Positions 9,657 to 18,838 of a stretch of 25,411 nt of DNA are shown in pieces. The DNA lies in NCBI GenBank assembly GCA_015680685.1, contig MNCI01026473.1, forward strand, positions 533,532 through 558,942, in the 5' to 3' direction. Numbering within the stretch: position 1 is the first letter of the stretch; each line of letters begins with the position of its first letter. The position numbers and the translations under genes were made by a program. The stretch comes from Gnetum montanum. Lineage: Eukaryota; Streptophyta; Gnetopsida; Gnetales; Gnetaceae. Below the pieces are notes generated by a model, which saw only the letters and a program-made list of their open reading frames with translations, was not told the origin of the DNA and did not search any database.

Positions 9657-10152
9657 GGAGGAACAATCATTGAACCTTCATCAAGAATATCCTCCTACCG
9701 TACGGTCCAGGCAAGCAGAAGTAGGAGATACCCTCTCTAAAAGCGGTGCCTGGTACTTAGGGAAAACGTATCAATTTTGGCACAATGAAGAAGAAGGCAC
9801 CATGGTTAACATTTATGGTGTGACTATTGACTTCTCTATTCAAGCCATTTTGGAAGTATTAAACCTTCTGAATACAAGGCCAAAAGTTGGTCAGAACCAA
9901 CTGGACACTTTTAGAACTGAGCAACTTAATAAATTGTTGACAGAGAATAAAAGGGTGGCGGAAGAAAAAGAGAAGGCTAATTGGGATGCCTCTATGGCAC
10001 AAGAACAAACTTATGCTCATGCTAAGGCACTTAAGGCCTTACAAGAGGAGAAACTCCAGGCCATACTTCGACGCCATAAAATTCTAAGACCTGGAGTGCA
10101 AGAAAAGGGAAAGACACCAATGGAGGAGCCATCGCCACCAGGAACTACATGA
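9657..10152 (+). CDS. Unknown open reading frame at the 3' end of element B
   Basis: An uninterrupted frame of about 165 codons runs from the junction with LTR A to TGA at 10150. The frame is also open back into the LTR (to 9616), but that part is fortuitous. The first Met in element B is at 9802, in a favourable ACCATGG context, giving 116 residues. The upstream half contains a segment resembling, weakly and by eye, the VxGVxxDFSxxAI pattern of a plant-transposon-associated domain of Athila-type elements. The downstream half (about 9900-10130) is Lys/Glu/Ala/Gln-rich and should form a long helix or coiled coil, followed by a basic patch and a Pro-rich end. The frame ends 142 bases before the purine tract of B, so it could be an extra 3' ORF of this subfamily or a displaced gag piece. 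No homologue is seen in the tails of A, C or E. Function unknown. Confidence 0.5.
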
Positions 10153-10303
10153 GTTCCACCATTTTGTAATCATAGTATTTTTCTGTGTTGTGTCTTCCCA
10201 CACTGTGGCATTGTTTCATTTCTTTTTCCATCAATAATCCCATACCTATCCATTGTGGAATCACTGTAACTCGAGGAAAAGTTTGTATTCAGTCGTGGGG
10301 GTA
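10153..10303 (+). other. 3' tail and purine tract of element B
   Basis: This contains the family block TCAATAATCCCATACC and ACTCGAGGAAAAGTTTGTATTCAGTCG, then the purine tract GTGGGGGTA at 10295-10303 directly before LTR B. It matches the ends of the tails of A, C and D, which identifies LTR B as the 3' LTR of the element that carried the reading frame just upstream. Confidence 0.75.
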
Positions 10304-11070
10304 TGATGGGATGCGATATCACATGGGCCATGATATTGCAGGCTGCCGCAATGTCTATAAATAAGAAGCAGCTCTCCCTTGTTCATAATCTAGTTTAGTT
10401 CCTTAGCGAAGCTCTGGCAGTTTTCTCCTTCCAAAGATAGAATAATTTCCCAGTGTTTGCCTACAGTGTGGTGATTGTAATTGTCCGGCATCCTTTATTC
10501 AAGTGTGACGTACTTGGACGCGCACATGACCGACAATAAAGATCGAGATTACTTCATCATTGCAGCATTCACTTTGTTTATTTAATTGTTATTTACTACT
10601 TTCTCTCTCACCCTTAAACTCCTAGTAACGTGGAATGAGTACGACTTGATTACGAGCATTTAAGTGTGACTACTTGGTAACCCAGTGGTGTACCTAGGAT
10701 CTGTGGTTGGTAATCCCAATGGTAGTCGTGCACGAAGTCTAAGATGTATACAGATAATCAAGGAACGGTTGCTCATCGCACTTAGGCTAGATTGGATTTT
10801 CTTACCCTTTTCTCCTAGTTTAGCTTAGTTAATATTACTTTCCACTGCCTTCAAGAGTAGCGTTAGATTAGGAACCACATCATACACCTCACTCTGGACT
10901 AAACCATACATGATAAATATAATACTAGTCTAGGTGGGAAGACAGTGAACTGTGACCTACAGTTAACGATCTAGGTGCCATAACTAGTCCATCTAGGGAG
11001 TTCGACCGGATCACGCATGAGAACGCTCATATTCATATGGTTGAGTGGAGGGGTATCTCGCCACTCATCA
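10304..11070 (+). mobile_element. 3' LTR of element B
   Basis: The LTR starts TGATGGGATG, ends CCACTCATCA and is 767 bases long. It has a TATA box at 10356-10363, AATAAAG at about 10535, and GATATC/GATATTGCA motifs in U3. Only about two thirds of the bases match LTR A by eye. The R-U5 part is closer to LTR C (shared ACTTGGAC...CATGA..AATAA.GATC.AGATT). It is inserted in element C, whose gag sequence continues directly at 11071; a target duplication (expected CATAT, 11071-11075) cannot be checked because the left end of B is lost. Confidence 0.85.
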
Positions 11071-12072
11071 CATATACATGAGTATGGGGCCTTTGCTTTG
11101 AATCCCAAGTTTGTACAAAAGAAAATGCCTAGGAAATTACCTTATTCACAAGTTAATTATAGATAGTCCTACAACCAATCATACTATCCTAATGGGACTT
11201 CTTATCAGCCTCAAAACTACTATCAACTGCAATGGAAAAATCCATAGTTGTGGGTGAGACCATCATCAAACCAGCACTAGCCTTAAAATTAGCTAGACCC
11301 ATATAGACATTATGTTCAACAACCTATTTTCCCAACTGGTTCTACTTCCTCTACCTCAAATCACTATTACCACTATCTTGAATATCATTAACTTGCAACA
11401 TCTTCTATGGGAACATCACCTCATGCCTCTCACCCTCCATCATATCCTCAATATTCTCATTCTTCCCTCCATCACATGTCACTGTCAACAACATAGGAAG
11501 GTTTGGCACCATAATATCAATAGAAAAATGCCACTTGTGTTATGAACATACATGAAAATGATAAGGCTAGTAGATCTTCATCACAATCTCAAAAATGTCC
11601 TTTCTTTAGGATGGTTCCCATGCGTGAGTGCAAAACTCATAGACCTACTAGCGCATTGAAACCTGCATAAGGCCAATATGGTGCAACATCCTTCCTCTCC
11701 GGAATAATGTCTCTTGATTATACGTAGAAGCTAATAACCATCACCACTTCAACATAAGACATAAAAGATAAGCCTATCACTGTGGAAAGAGATAAATCTC
11801 CATGCATCACTAATAATGATAAAGGGTGTAGTTGTGGGCTAGAAGTTCAAAATATTAACACAACCCCTATACCGACCCACCATAAAGGTCAAAAACATGT
11901 GTGTAAGAAAAAACTAGTTTACACAGTAGCCACTAAACTAGAAGACACCTAGTGGCTTGGAAATAAGAGTGCAAAACTATTGTAAAGATGCATGGAACTA
12001 GCCAAACCACTTATTAATTCTTGTCATGGTCAAGAGCTTAGTCATGGCAGAGATGCCCCATCCTAAATCAAA
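11071..12072 (+). pseudogene. gag C-terminus to start of pol, element C (decayed fragment)
   Basis: 11071-11110 parallels the end of the gag zinc-knuckle region of element A (2500-2535), including GGGG.-.TATG/TTTG and AATCCCAAG. A Pro/Gln/Tyr-rich gag tail follows (about 11160-11500), then a remnant with CX2C (about 11528). The linker between protease and RT (about 11790-12060) shares CCATGCATC, GACACCTAGTGGCT and GCATGGAACT with 3590-3790 of A. Protease itself is hardly recognisable. Stops and frameshifts are everywhere. At about 12070 the sequence jumps straight to the post-integrase tail, so RT, RNase H and integrase have been deleted (roughly 3 kb by comparison with A). Confidence 0.65.
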
Positions 12073-14200
12073 AAAGACTAATAAGTGTTTTTCACCTTTT
12101 TTGTTTTACAATTTTTTATCATTTCCCTATTTCTTTCCATATTTTCTATTTTTAACATGTTTTCCATTTCTTGTTATTTTTCTTTTTTCTTGATAATTTT
12201 CTCTTTTCTTAGGTCATTTTCTTTATGCTATATGAATTTCTTTTATGTTTTTGTTAATAATATTGTGAAGTCATGATGCAGAAGTCAATGCTATATGTTG
12301 GATTTTTGTGCTATGCTATCAAGATGATTGGGTAAGTAATTATGTAAAGCAGTGAGACCACCTCATCCATCCCTCCAATTCTCTAAATAAAAAGGTCTTT
12401 TGTTATGAAAGCAATTTGGTTCTTCTTTCATGAAACTAAAATTCATCAATGATCATTATACCTTGAGGAAAGAGGGAACGACCAAGTGGGAATGGCAAGG
12501 GTGTGACCTCAAGGGGATTTGTTGGGTTCTTTCCCTGACTTCCTTCATGTGTTTTATTACTCCTTGTAGAACGTATCATTGCTCCACTATCAACCAATAA
12601 TAGGAAGCTAAAAGTCTTTACATGTTGTGGTTCCCATCCAAAAATCATAAAAATCTAAAATCTAAAATAAAATAAAATAATGGAATTCAAAGTACATCCC
12701 TTAGACACAATAATGGGCTACAAGCACTAGTTATGGGGTTGGAAAGACATGTTACCCATGCCTGAAGGCTCCCCTCTAACTAAGGCCCTTCCTTACTCTT
12801 TCTCTTTTCTTCTCTTTTTAGAGTGATGATTGTTGTTTGTGGTGGTTGTGGATTCATGATGGTTGGTAGGAAGGAACACATCAATGCAAAGTCACTATTA
12901 ATGGTATGGGCTTGGTCTAAACTTGGACGGATAGGTATGATGATCATTTTAATCACACTTGACACAAGAATCTATTACGAACATGGTAAAGCACCTTACT
13001 TCCCCATCTTTGCAATCCATTCTCATTCCATTATTCACCTCATTGCTGCATATAATTATGGGCCTTTTGGTTTTGTGTAGTATAGTGCAACATCCCAACC
13101 AAGGTAGTTGTGTGTTGTTCAAAACAAAGACATGATCTACATTTAACTTCTAAGGTGCTCATGAACATCTTTAGAAGTGGTTATGCAAGAGCATTATGGC
13201 AGGAGCCTACTTTGGGAAGGATCCATTTGCGTAACTTTTGTTGATCATGCCTTTGAACTAACCTTCACATCTTCCAAAACATCAGTGATGAGTTCTCTGA
13301 ATTTATGCATGCTTTTGAAATTACTTCTCATGAATTTTAATTGATTTTTCCTACTTTTCTATCTTAATATCCTTCAACTTCCAAAAGAAATTTCTTGACC
13401 ATCTTCTGCATTAGACCTTTGGTTTTAATTATTTGAAAACTTGTGCACTTCTAGAGTTACACTTAGTTATGAGGGCTAGGGTTGCTTGCTTTGAAATTTT
13501 TCCAATATCCTATTTTTCAAACATTGTGGTAACTAATAGTAATTAACCAGAATAAGGTGAATATCTTGATGATTTCAGTTACCTTTGAGCCTTGGGCATA
13601 GTACGTTGTCATTAGCTTGTGCTTAAACACAAACTAAGGGATCCAAAAAGGGTTAATTATTATGGAAAATTTACCAAAACTAATGTTTATCCTTTTGTGA
13701 CTGCAGGTGATGCTAAAAGGAATACCTAAGGAAGACGATCTTTTGCTAGGCACAAAAATGAAGCCAAGAGAGGGACAACGAAGGATATGCCATGGACAAA
13801 TAGTAGCACATACAGGATGATGACTCAAGCATCACATGATTGCTTGATCCATGGGATAGTTAGAAGAAATTTTAGTCCATCCTTCAAGAATGTTCTACAT
13901 AATCTAAGAAGCATTAACATAACAATCAAGGTTGGAAGTTTGCCACTACTAGCGACAACAAGAAGAATCATCCTCAATATTTTTCTGAATACCTTTGCAA
14001 ATTTTGTAATCTTCAATGTATGTCTAGTATTTTTATTACTTTGTCATTTTGTCTGCATCCACTCAACTAAAATGTTATAATGTGGCACTTAGAGTTACTT
14101 TGTGTATCAGTTTTTTAGTTAATAATCCCATACCTTCCCAATATTTTGTAAAGAACTTGTTCCTCCTTTTGTTTACTCAAGGACAAGTTTTCATTTAGTC
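12073..14200 (+). other. Non-coding 3' tail of element C
   Basis: This matches the tail of element A: a T-rich start, AAGTCATGATG, CATCCATCC, GGTGTGACCTCAAGGG, AAGCTAAAAGTCTTTACATG, and the final AGTTAATAATCCCATACC block. No convincing gene is present. A pyrimidine-rich stretch ending in CTGCAG at about 13700 resembles a splice acceptor, and A has a similar TATGTGCAG at about 8508. The reading frame at 13787-14080 is not shared with other copies and is regarded as chance. Confidence 0.7.
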
Positions 14201-15065
14201 ATTGGGGTATGATGAATCATGTTTTTCCTAGGCCTTGATATCGAAGCCCCGATATCATAGCACATGCTATGTTATCAGATATATGATATCACGAGATGTG
14301 TGCTTGCTTATAAATACAACACTTGGACACACAATTCATCTCATTCTTTTGTTAATAGAGTAGCCAAACTCTTGCAATTTTATTTTGTAGTCTTAGAGAA
14401 TAATCAATGAGTGCCTGCAATGTGGATTTGAGTTAGTTGTACGATGTCTTATTTGAGTGAAAATGTACTTGGACACATTCCATGAACAATAATAAGATCA
14501 AGATTGATTCTTATTCACTACAACACTTTGACTTAAATTAGAGTTACATTCCATGCAATTTACTTTTCATGTACTTAGTTAATATCTACATTTCATGTAA
14601 GTTAATCAACTGGTAGAATGAATGTGACCAGTTTCAAGCGTAAACACGTATTTACTTGGTAATCCCAACAACGTTATTACTTGGTTTTCCTAGTAGCATA
14701 GCACTTGGTAATCGTAGTAGTGAACATGTGGGTTCAAGACATGTACAACAAGTTGGGAACAGACACTTATTGCCCATAGGCTAGTTTAAACTTTACTTTC
14801 GATTGTTAATTAGATTAAATAATTAATTTCTTTATTATCGTTTGGAGTAGCATAAGGCCAAAACAACATCAATTATCATATGCCTCACTTTGGATTAAAC
14901 CATACATGACAAAGTGACCACTATTCTAAGTGGGAAGATAACATCCTGTGATTAATGCTTAACAATCTAGATGCACAACTAGTCCCATCCATGGAATTCA
15001 ACTAGATTGTGCATGAACGCTTGTGATTCATATAATTGGGCATAGGGGGTACCCACCACTCATCA
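14201..15065 (+). mobile_element. Purine tract and 3' LTR of element C
   Basis: Purine tract ATTGGGGTA (14201-14209) is followed by an LTR starting TGATGAATCATG (14210) and ending CACTCATCA (15065), 856 bases. A TATAAATA box lies near 14310. U3 holds the inverted pair TGATATCG (14236-14243) / CGATATCA (14250-14257). The R-U5 part contains three short direct repeats built on ACTTGGTAATCC (starting 14654, 14679, 14703). Most CpG sites seen in LTR A or B are TG or CA here, so this copy is older. No PBS-like sequence follows, as expected for a 3' LTR; the base after it starts flanking DNA. Confidence 0.85.
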
Positions 15066-15095
15066 ACTAGGTACCTTTGTACCAACCTTTCAAGG

Positions 15096-15366
15096 AACAT
15101 GGGTTGGGCATGATGAGAATTTATCAATAGTTACAAGTTTCATATCTTACATGATAAGGAAAATCTACTAATAAATTACAAGTTGTAGGTTCCATATGGC
15201 GATATTGGCTAGGTGTCCAGAGAGTACCCTAGAACATGGGTTGTGCATGATGAGAATCTATTAATAAGTTACAAGTTCCATATGTTACATGATAAGGAGA
15301 AATTATTAATAAATTACAAGTTACAAGTTCCATATGGTGATATTGGCTAGGTGTCCAAAGAGTACC
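15096..15366. repeat. 137-base direct tandem repeat
   Basis: Copy one (15096-15232) and copy two (15233-15366) both start AACATGGGTTG.GCATGATGA and end GGCTAGGTGTCCA.AGAGTACC. They share most bases, with small indels (an extra TTACAAG in copy two). A third, worn partial copy with TTTTGGCTAGATGTCTAGAGAGTA lies at about 15450-15490, and an AACATGGGATG.ACATGA start at about 15540. It is a short local array with no coding capacity. Confidence 0.8.
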
Positions 15367-16289
15367 TTGTCCACATCCATACATGAATTGCAACTTTAGG
15401 TGCTAAATGCCTTGTGGAACACTCTTGTCGGTTTGTAAGTTAAAGTTTTCATATATTAATTTTGGCTAGATGTCTAGAGAGTATATATAGTCATCTAGTT
15501 TTGGTTATCATTCGACACCTTCTACCCAAACTTTTTACTTAACATGGGATGCACATGAACCTCTTTAATAATGACTATTTCAGTGTGCTAAAAGTTCCAT
15601 TTCCACACTTGAATTAAAATTTTGGGTGCTAAATGTCAGTGGGAGGAATTCTGAAACTGGTTTGATACATCCAAGGGGTCTTAATGGACATAAGTAAAAA
15701 TTTCACTTTTAGATTAAAGAAGATATTTTTCCAACTAAATTCATATGTATGAAAAAATAAACTATATAATACATTTTCAGATCTGAAATACATTCATATA
15801 CCTATCAAATTCCTAGCCTAGTGGGAGGAGAAGAAATTTTGAAGATCACATTATGCATAATTAAAATTAGTTTCATTAACAAGCATTAAAAATTTTAATC
15901 TTAATGAATAATAAGTGTATTCCTAGGTCATCATAGAAACATATATAAGGTCATAACATAATAGAGTATGACACTTCAATCATGCTTTTTCATACAAGTT
16001 ACTTACATGCATCACATACATAAGTGCTCTCTAAAGAATGTAATAAGGTCACCTGTGACAACTCTTGAACAATTACTAAAATGTGAATTTAATGTGCTAC
16101 AAGAATTTGTAGTACTTCATATGAACCCACATAAGTCTCTCAAACTTCTTGTTAAGGTAATTAAAATAAATGGAAGGGAACAATTATTTAAAAAAAAAAC
16201 ATGCAAGAAAACATACATCAATGTATAGCACTTCATAAATGATGGGAATATTTTTATGTATATTATTATGTGCTATCATATGTATGCAT

Positions 16290-16400
16290 AATTCAAAATG
16301 ATAGATGGCTCAAGTGGTTAGTTTATTGTCTTGTTAAGTAAGAGGTTGCCTCCTTGAGTCATGTTTGAGATATCATTATATTCCCTTATAATTCCTATAA
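16290..16400 (+). repeat. Possible tRNA-derived SINE remnant
   Basis: TGGCTCAAGTGG (16306-16317) fits the Pol III A box (TRGYNNARNNG). GTTTGAGAT (16363-16371) differs from a B box (GTTCGANNC) by two C-to-T changes. The start-to-start distance of 57 bases is within the range for tRNA-derived promoters. No intact tRNA fold, poly-A end or target duplication was found. It could equally be a chance match in AT-rich DNA. Confidence 0.3.
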
Positions 16401-16502
16401 TGTATATTATTAGTTATATGTGTTGAGATGTACTTATAGTCATTCTTTCAAGTTCCAATGCTTGCCCCCCTCATCCTCCTTATCATTATTCTTATCACAA
16501 AC

Positions 16503-17084
16503 AATGAGGTGTTAACCTAATGGTAAGACCCAACACCCAATCATACAACCTGCAAGCATTGTTACAGATCATGTCATAATTTGTGGATGATCTAACATTA
16601 AGTGTTAAGCTTGTTAGATGATCGTAAGTCACTATCTTCCCAACTAAACTCATAATAACCATTTAATTTATATGGTAAAGCCTACTTGAAGCATATGATC
16701 ATGATGTTGTTATAGCCATTATCTAAGCTAAGTAAATAATGAAATAATATTTAATTATCTAATTAACTAATATCAAGAAAATATATCCTAAGTTAGCCTA
16801 TGGATGATGGATTTTCATTCCTCAACATGTCATCATGCTCTTAGATATTTGTGCTAATCTATTGGGATTACTAAAACTAGCACACTATTGGATGTTCCAA
16901 GTGTCTAGTTGCTAGGATTACCAAGCTAGTATAAGTTTAACATTTGAGATAAGTTGCACTCATTCATCCAATAATTTGATATGCATCAGAAATGCAAACA
17001 TCTATATAAGAAAAATAATAATTAACAATGAGAAGCAAATGTAAAACAATAAATCTTGTCCAAGTTAGAATGTTGCAATGGAGT
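16503..17084 (-). mobile_element. LTR J, very old LTR copy, interrupted
   Basis: Read on the minus strand this follows the order of LTR C: CATATGATCATGATGTTGTTATAGCC and TTAGCCTATGG in the plus orientation match the reverse of 14780-14900, and the (A)CCCAATCATAC near 16535 matches the terminal CCAACCATAC block of the other LTRs. The short repeats around CTATTGGGATTACTAAA and GCTAGGATTACCAAGC (16858-16925) match the TTGGTAA.CC repeats of the family. The copy runs up to CCAAG...TTGCAATGG and is cut at 17084 by LTR E. It is heavily diverged and the outer boundary is uncertain. Confidence 0.6.
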
Positions 17085-17912
17085 TGATGAGCAACAAGTA
17101 TACCCTATGCCCAACCATACAAATCGCTAGCATTCACTTAGTAATTTGGTTGAATTCTGAAGACTTTAGGTTTCTAAGTACACTGGTTCTAGGAGGTGAA
17201 TCTAACCATTGCAATCATTGTCTTCCTAGTTCCACTTGTGAAGTGCAAGTGTATGGTTAAGTGCAACTGAGGTATATGATTTTTATCATTTTATATTTTA
17301 TGAATTAAGTCACCTAATGAACAAGAATAAAGTAATTAAATGTTTAATTAATCTAATCAATCTAGCAATTAACTAACACTTAACTAATTCTAACATAGGC
17401 ATCGATTCCCACTTTCCAGACACATTTTGAACACGTTATAGCACCACTGGGTTACCAAGTGTTAAGTGCTACTGGGGTTACCAACTGTTAAACATATGCT
17501 TGAAGTGGTCATGCTTATGTTTGCTATTTAGTCAATATTGATTGCTTAATTAAAATTCATTAAAATATATTACATGAATATTAAATGCATAAAGAAAGCA
17601 TTAATCTATTCCAATTTTTGCAAGGTTTGGTTAGAAAAGCTCGTCTTTATTGCTGTTCACACTATTGTGCTCAGGTACATTAAATAAAGATCTATGCACT
17701 TCTTTAACTCCTACTGCAGGCACTTAGAAAATGTTCTAACTCTAGGAAAAACAAATTGTAAGAGCTTCACCAACAACTAAGAAAAAAATTGATGAATCGT
17801 GCATCCAAGTGTTGTATTTATAGGCTAGCATGCATCCCACGATATTGGATATTTGATAATGCATGTTGGGCTCTGATATAAGGGCTTTGATATTGGGATC
17901 CAATATTGGGGC

Positions 17913-17917
17913 CTACC
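17913..17917. repeat. Target-site duplication of LTR F, left copy
   Basis: CTACC, repeated exactly at 18818-18822. In LTR D the same five bases occur once in the uninterrupted sequence (GGTAG at 22133-22137 on the plus strand), which proves the empty-site structure from within the window. Confidence 0.92.
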
Positions 17918-18817
17918 TGATGAGCAGCTAGGTACCCCTACGCCCAACCATACGAATCATGGGCGTTCACACGTGACCCGGTCGAATTCCATAGACTGTA
18001 AGTACTTAACATACACCAAACTCTAACCAGTGAAACTCTAGGTTGGAACTGTCATTGTCTTCCTAACCTCACTTGTGATGTTCCTTTTACAATGGTTAAG
18101 TAAGACTAAGGCTAATGATTTTTATAGCTTTTTGCATATCTTTTGGCGGCTAATTTAAGGTATGAAAGGTAAGGAATAAACTATTATATAATCTCTAATA
18201 TCCTAACTTGTATTCTAACTATTCCTAGCATAAGTATCCGGTCCCATATTCCGAGCATGTTCTGAGCATCTCCTAACACTTCTGGGCTACCAGATGTTAA
18301 GCGTCACTTGGTTTACCAAGTGTTTGATTTATGTTCGAGATGGTCGTACTTATGGCCTTTACGAACTACAAATGAACAATAGCGGTTAAAATAATAATAA
18401 CAGAAACTTAAGTAATTAACATGTAACTAACAAAGAATAAATATATTAAACTACTGAATGCATAAAATAGCTAAGTCCAATTGTTGCAAGGAATGCTTGA
18501 ATAGTTTGTCTTTATTGCCGTCACACCAATGGGCTCAGATACATCAATGCTCAAATAAAGAGACGACCACTTTTCTTACACCTGCTGCGGGCACTTGGAA
18601 AATATTCTATCTCCTACAGGAACAAATTGCAAGAGCTTCGCTACAACTTACTGAAAGATGCTTGAATGAGGCGGAAGGCCCTCTTATTTATAGGTCGAGA
18701 ATGGCGGCTGCGTAAATGGGGCCACGTCGATGCAGGAAGGCTATGTCGATGGGCCCGCGTCAATGGGCCCGTGTCAACGTGGCCCAATCAACGCAGTGAC
18801 TCAATGATACTTCATCA
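17918..18817 (-). mobile_element. Solo LTR F, nested in LTR E
   Basis: A 900-base LTR with TGATGAAGTATC at its 5' end (18817) and GCTGCTCATCA at its 3' end (17918). It is flanked by the 5-base target duplication CTACC (17913-17917 and 18818-18822), and removing it restores the start of LTR E as seen in LTR D. No internal sequence remains, so it arose by recombination between the two LTRs of a full element. TATAAATA lies at 18685-18692 and AATAAAGAC near 18510. U3 differs from the other LTRs: it is GC-rich and has GGGCCCA repeats instead of GATATC palindromes. Confidence 0.93.
18745..18786 (-). promoter_or_regulatory. Three 14-base tandem repeats with GGGCCCA in U3 of LTR F
   Basis: Units GTCGATGGGCCCGC (18745-18758), GTCAATGGGCCCGT (18759-18772) and GTCAACGTGGCCCA (18773-18786) stand about 50-100 bases upstream of the LTR F TATA box. 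A fourth, looser CGTCGATG lies at 18725. TGGGCC/GGCCCA is the core of plant site II elements, known to bind TCP factors in genes active in dividing cells. Use as an enhancer here is inference. Confidence 0.6.
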
Positions 18818-18822
18818 CTACC
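18818..18822. repeat. Target-site duplication of LTR F, right copy
   Basis: CTACC directly follows the LTR F terminus. It pairs with 17913-17917. Confidence 0.92.
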
Positions 18823-18838
18823 AAAAAATGATTCATCA

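Larger units (their letters stand above)
15066..16502. other. AT-rich non-coding DNA between LTR C and LTR J
   Basis: No reading frame, purine tract or retroelement protein was recognised. The first part holds tandem repeats (separate entry), with looser copies of GGTGCTAAATG and TTGGCTAGATGTC up to about 15640. The rest is very AT-rich. The 86-codon frame at 15968-16228 has no features and is probably chance. The segment may be the original target DNA for elements C and J, or the remains of an even older repeat. Confidence 0.5.
17085..18838 (-). mobile_element. 3' LTR of element E, split by solo LTR F
   Basis: On the minus strand the LTR starts TGATGAATCATTTTTT (18838 down to 18823), continues after the nested LTR F at 17917, and ends TTGCTCATCA at 17085. 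Without F it is about 850 bases. It is highly similar to LTR D (roughly 85-90% by eye). TATAAATA lies at 17815-17822 and the AATAAAG signal near 17650. The internal region of E lies to the right, beginning with the worn purine tract (CAAGGTA on the minus strand) and the conserved tail block GAACAAG...TATTGGGAAGGTATG (18885-18915). This makes it the 3' LTR of a minus-strand element inserted in LTR J. Confidence 0.88.

Noticed and set aside
12085-12276. Phe-rich hydrophobic peptide
   Set aside because: T-rich tail DNA reads as Phe/Leu/Ile in any frame; no start or motif support.
13787-14080. 97-codon frame near the end of the tail of C
   Set aside because: No counterpart in A, B or E; the end runs into the conserved non-coding block before the purine tract.
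16503-16530. Second A-box-like motif (TTAACCTAATGG)
   Set aside because: It falls at the terminal part of decayed LTR J, and no B box is found at suitable spacing.
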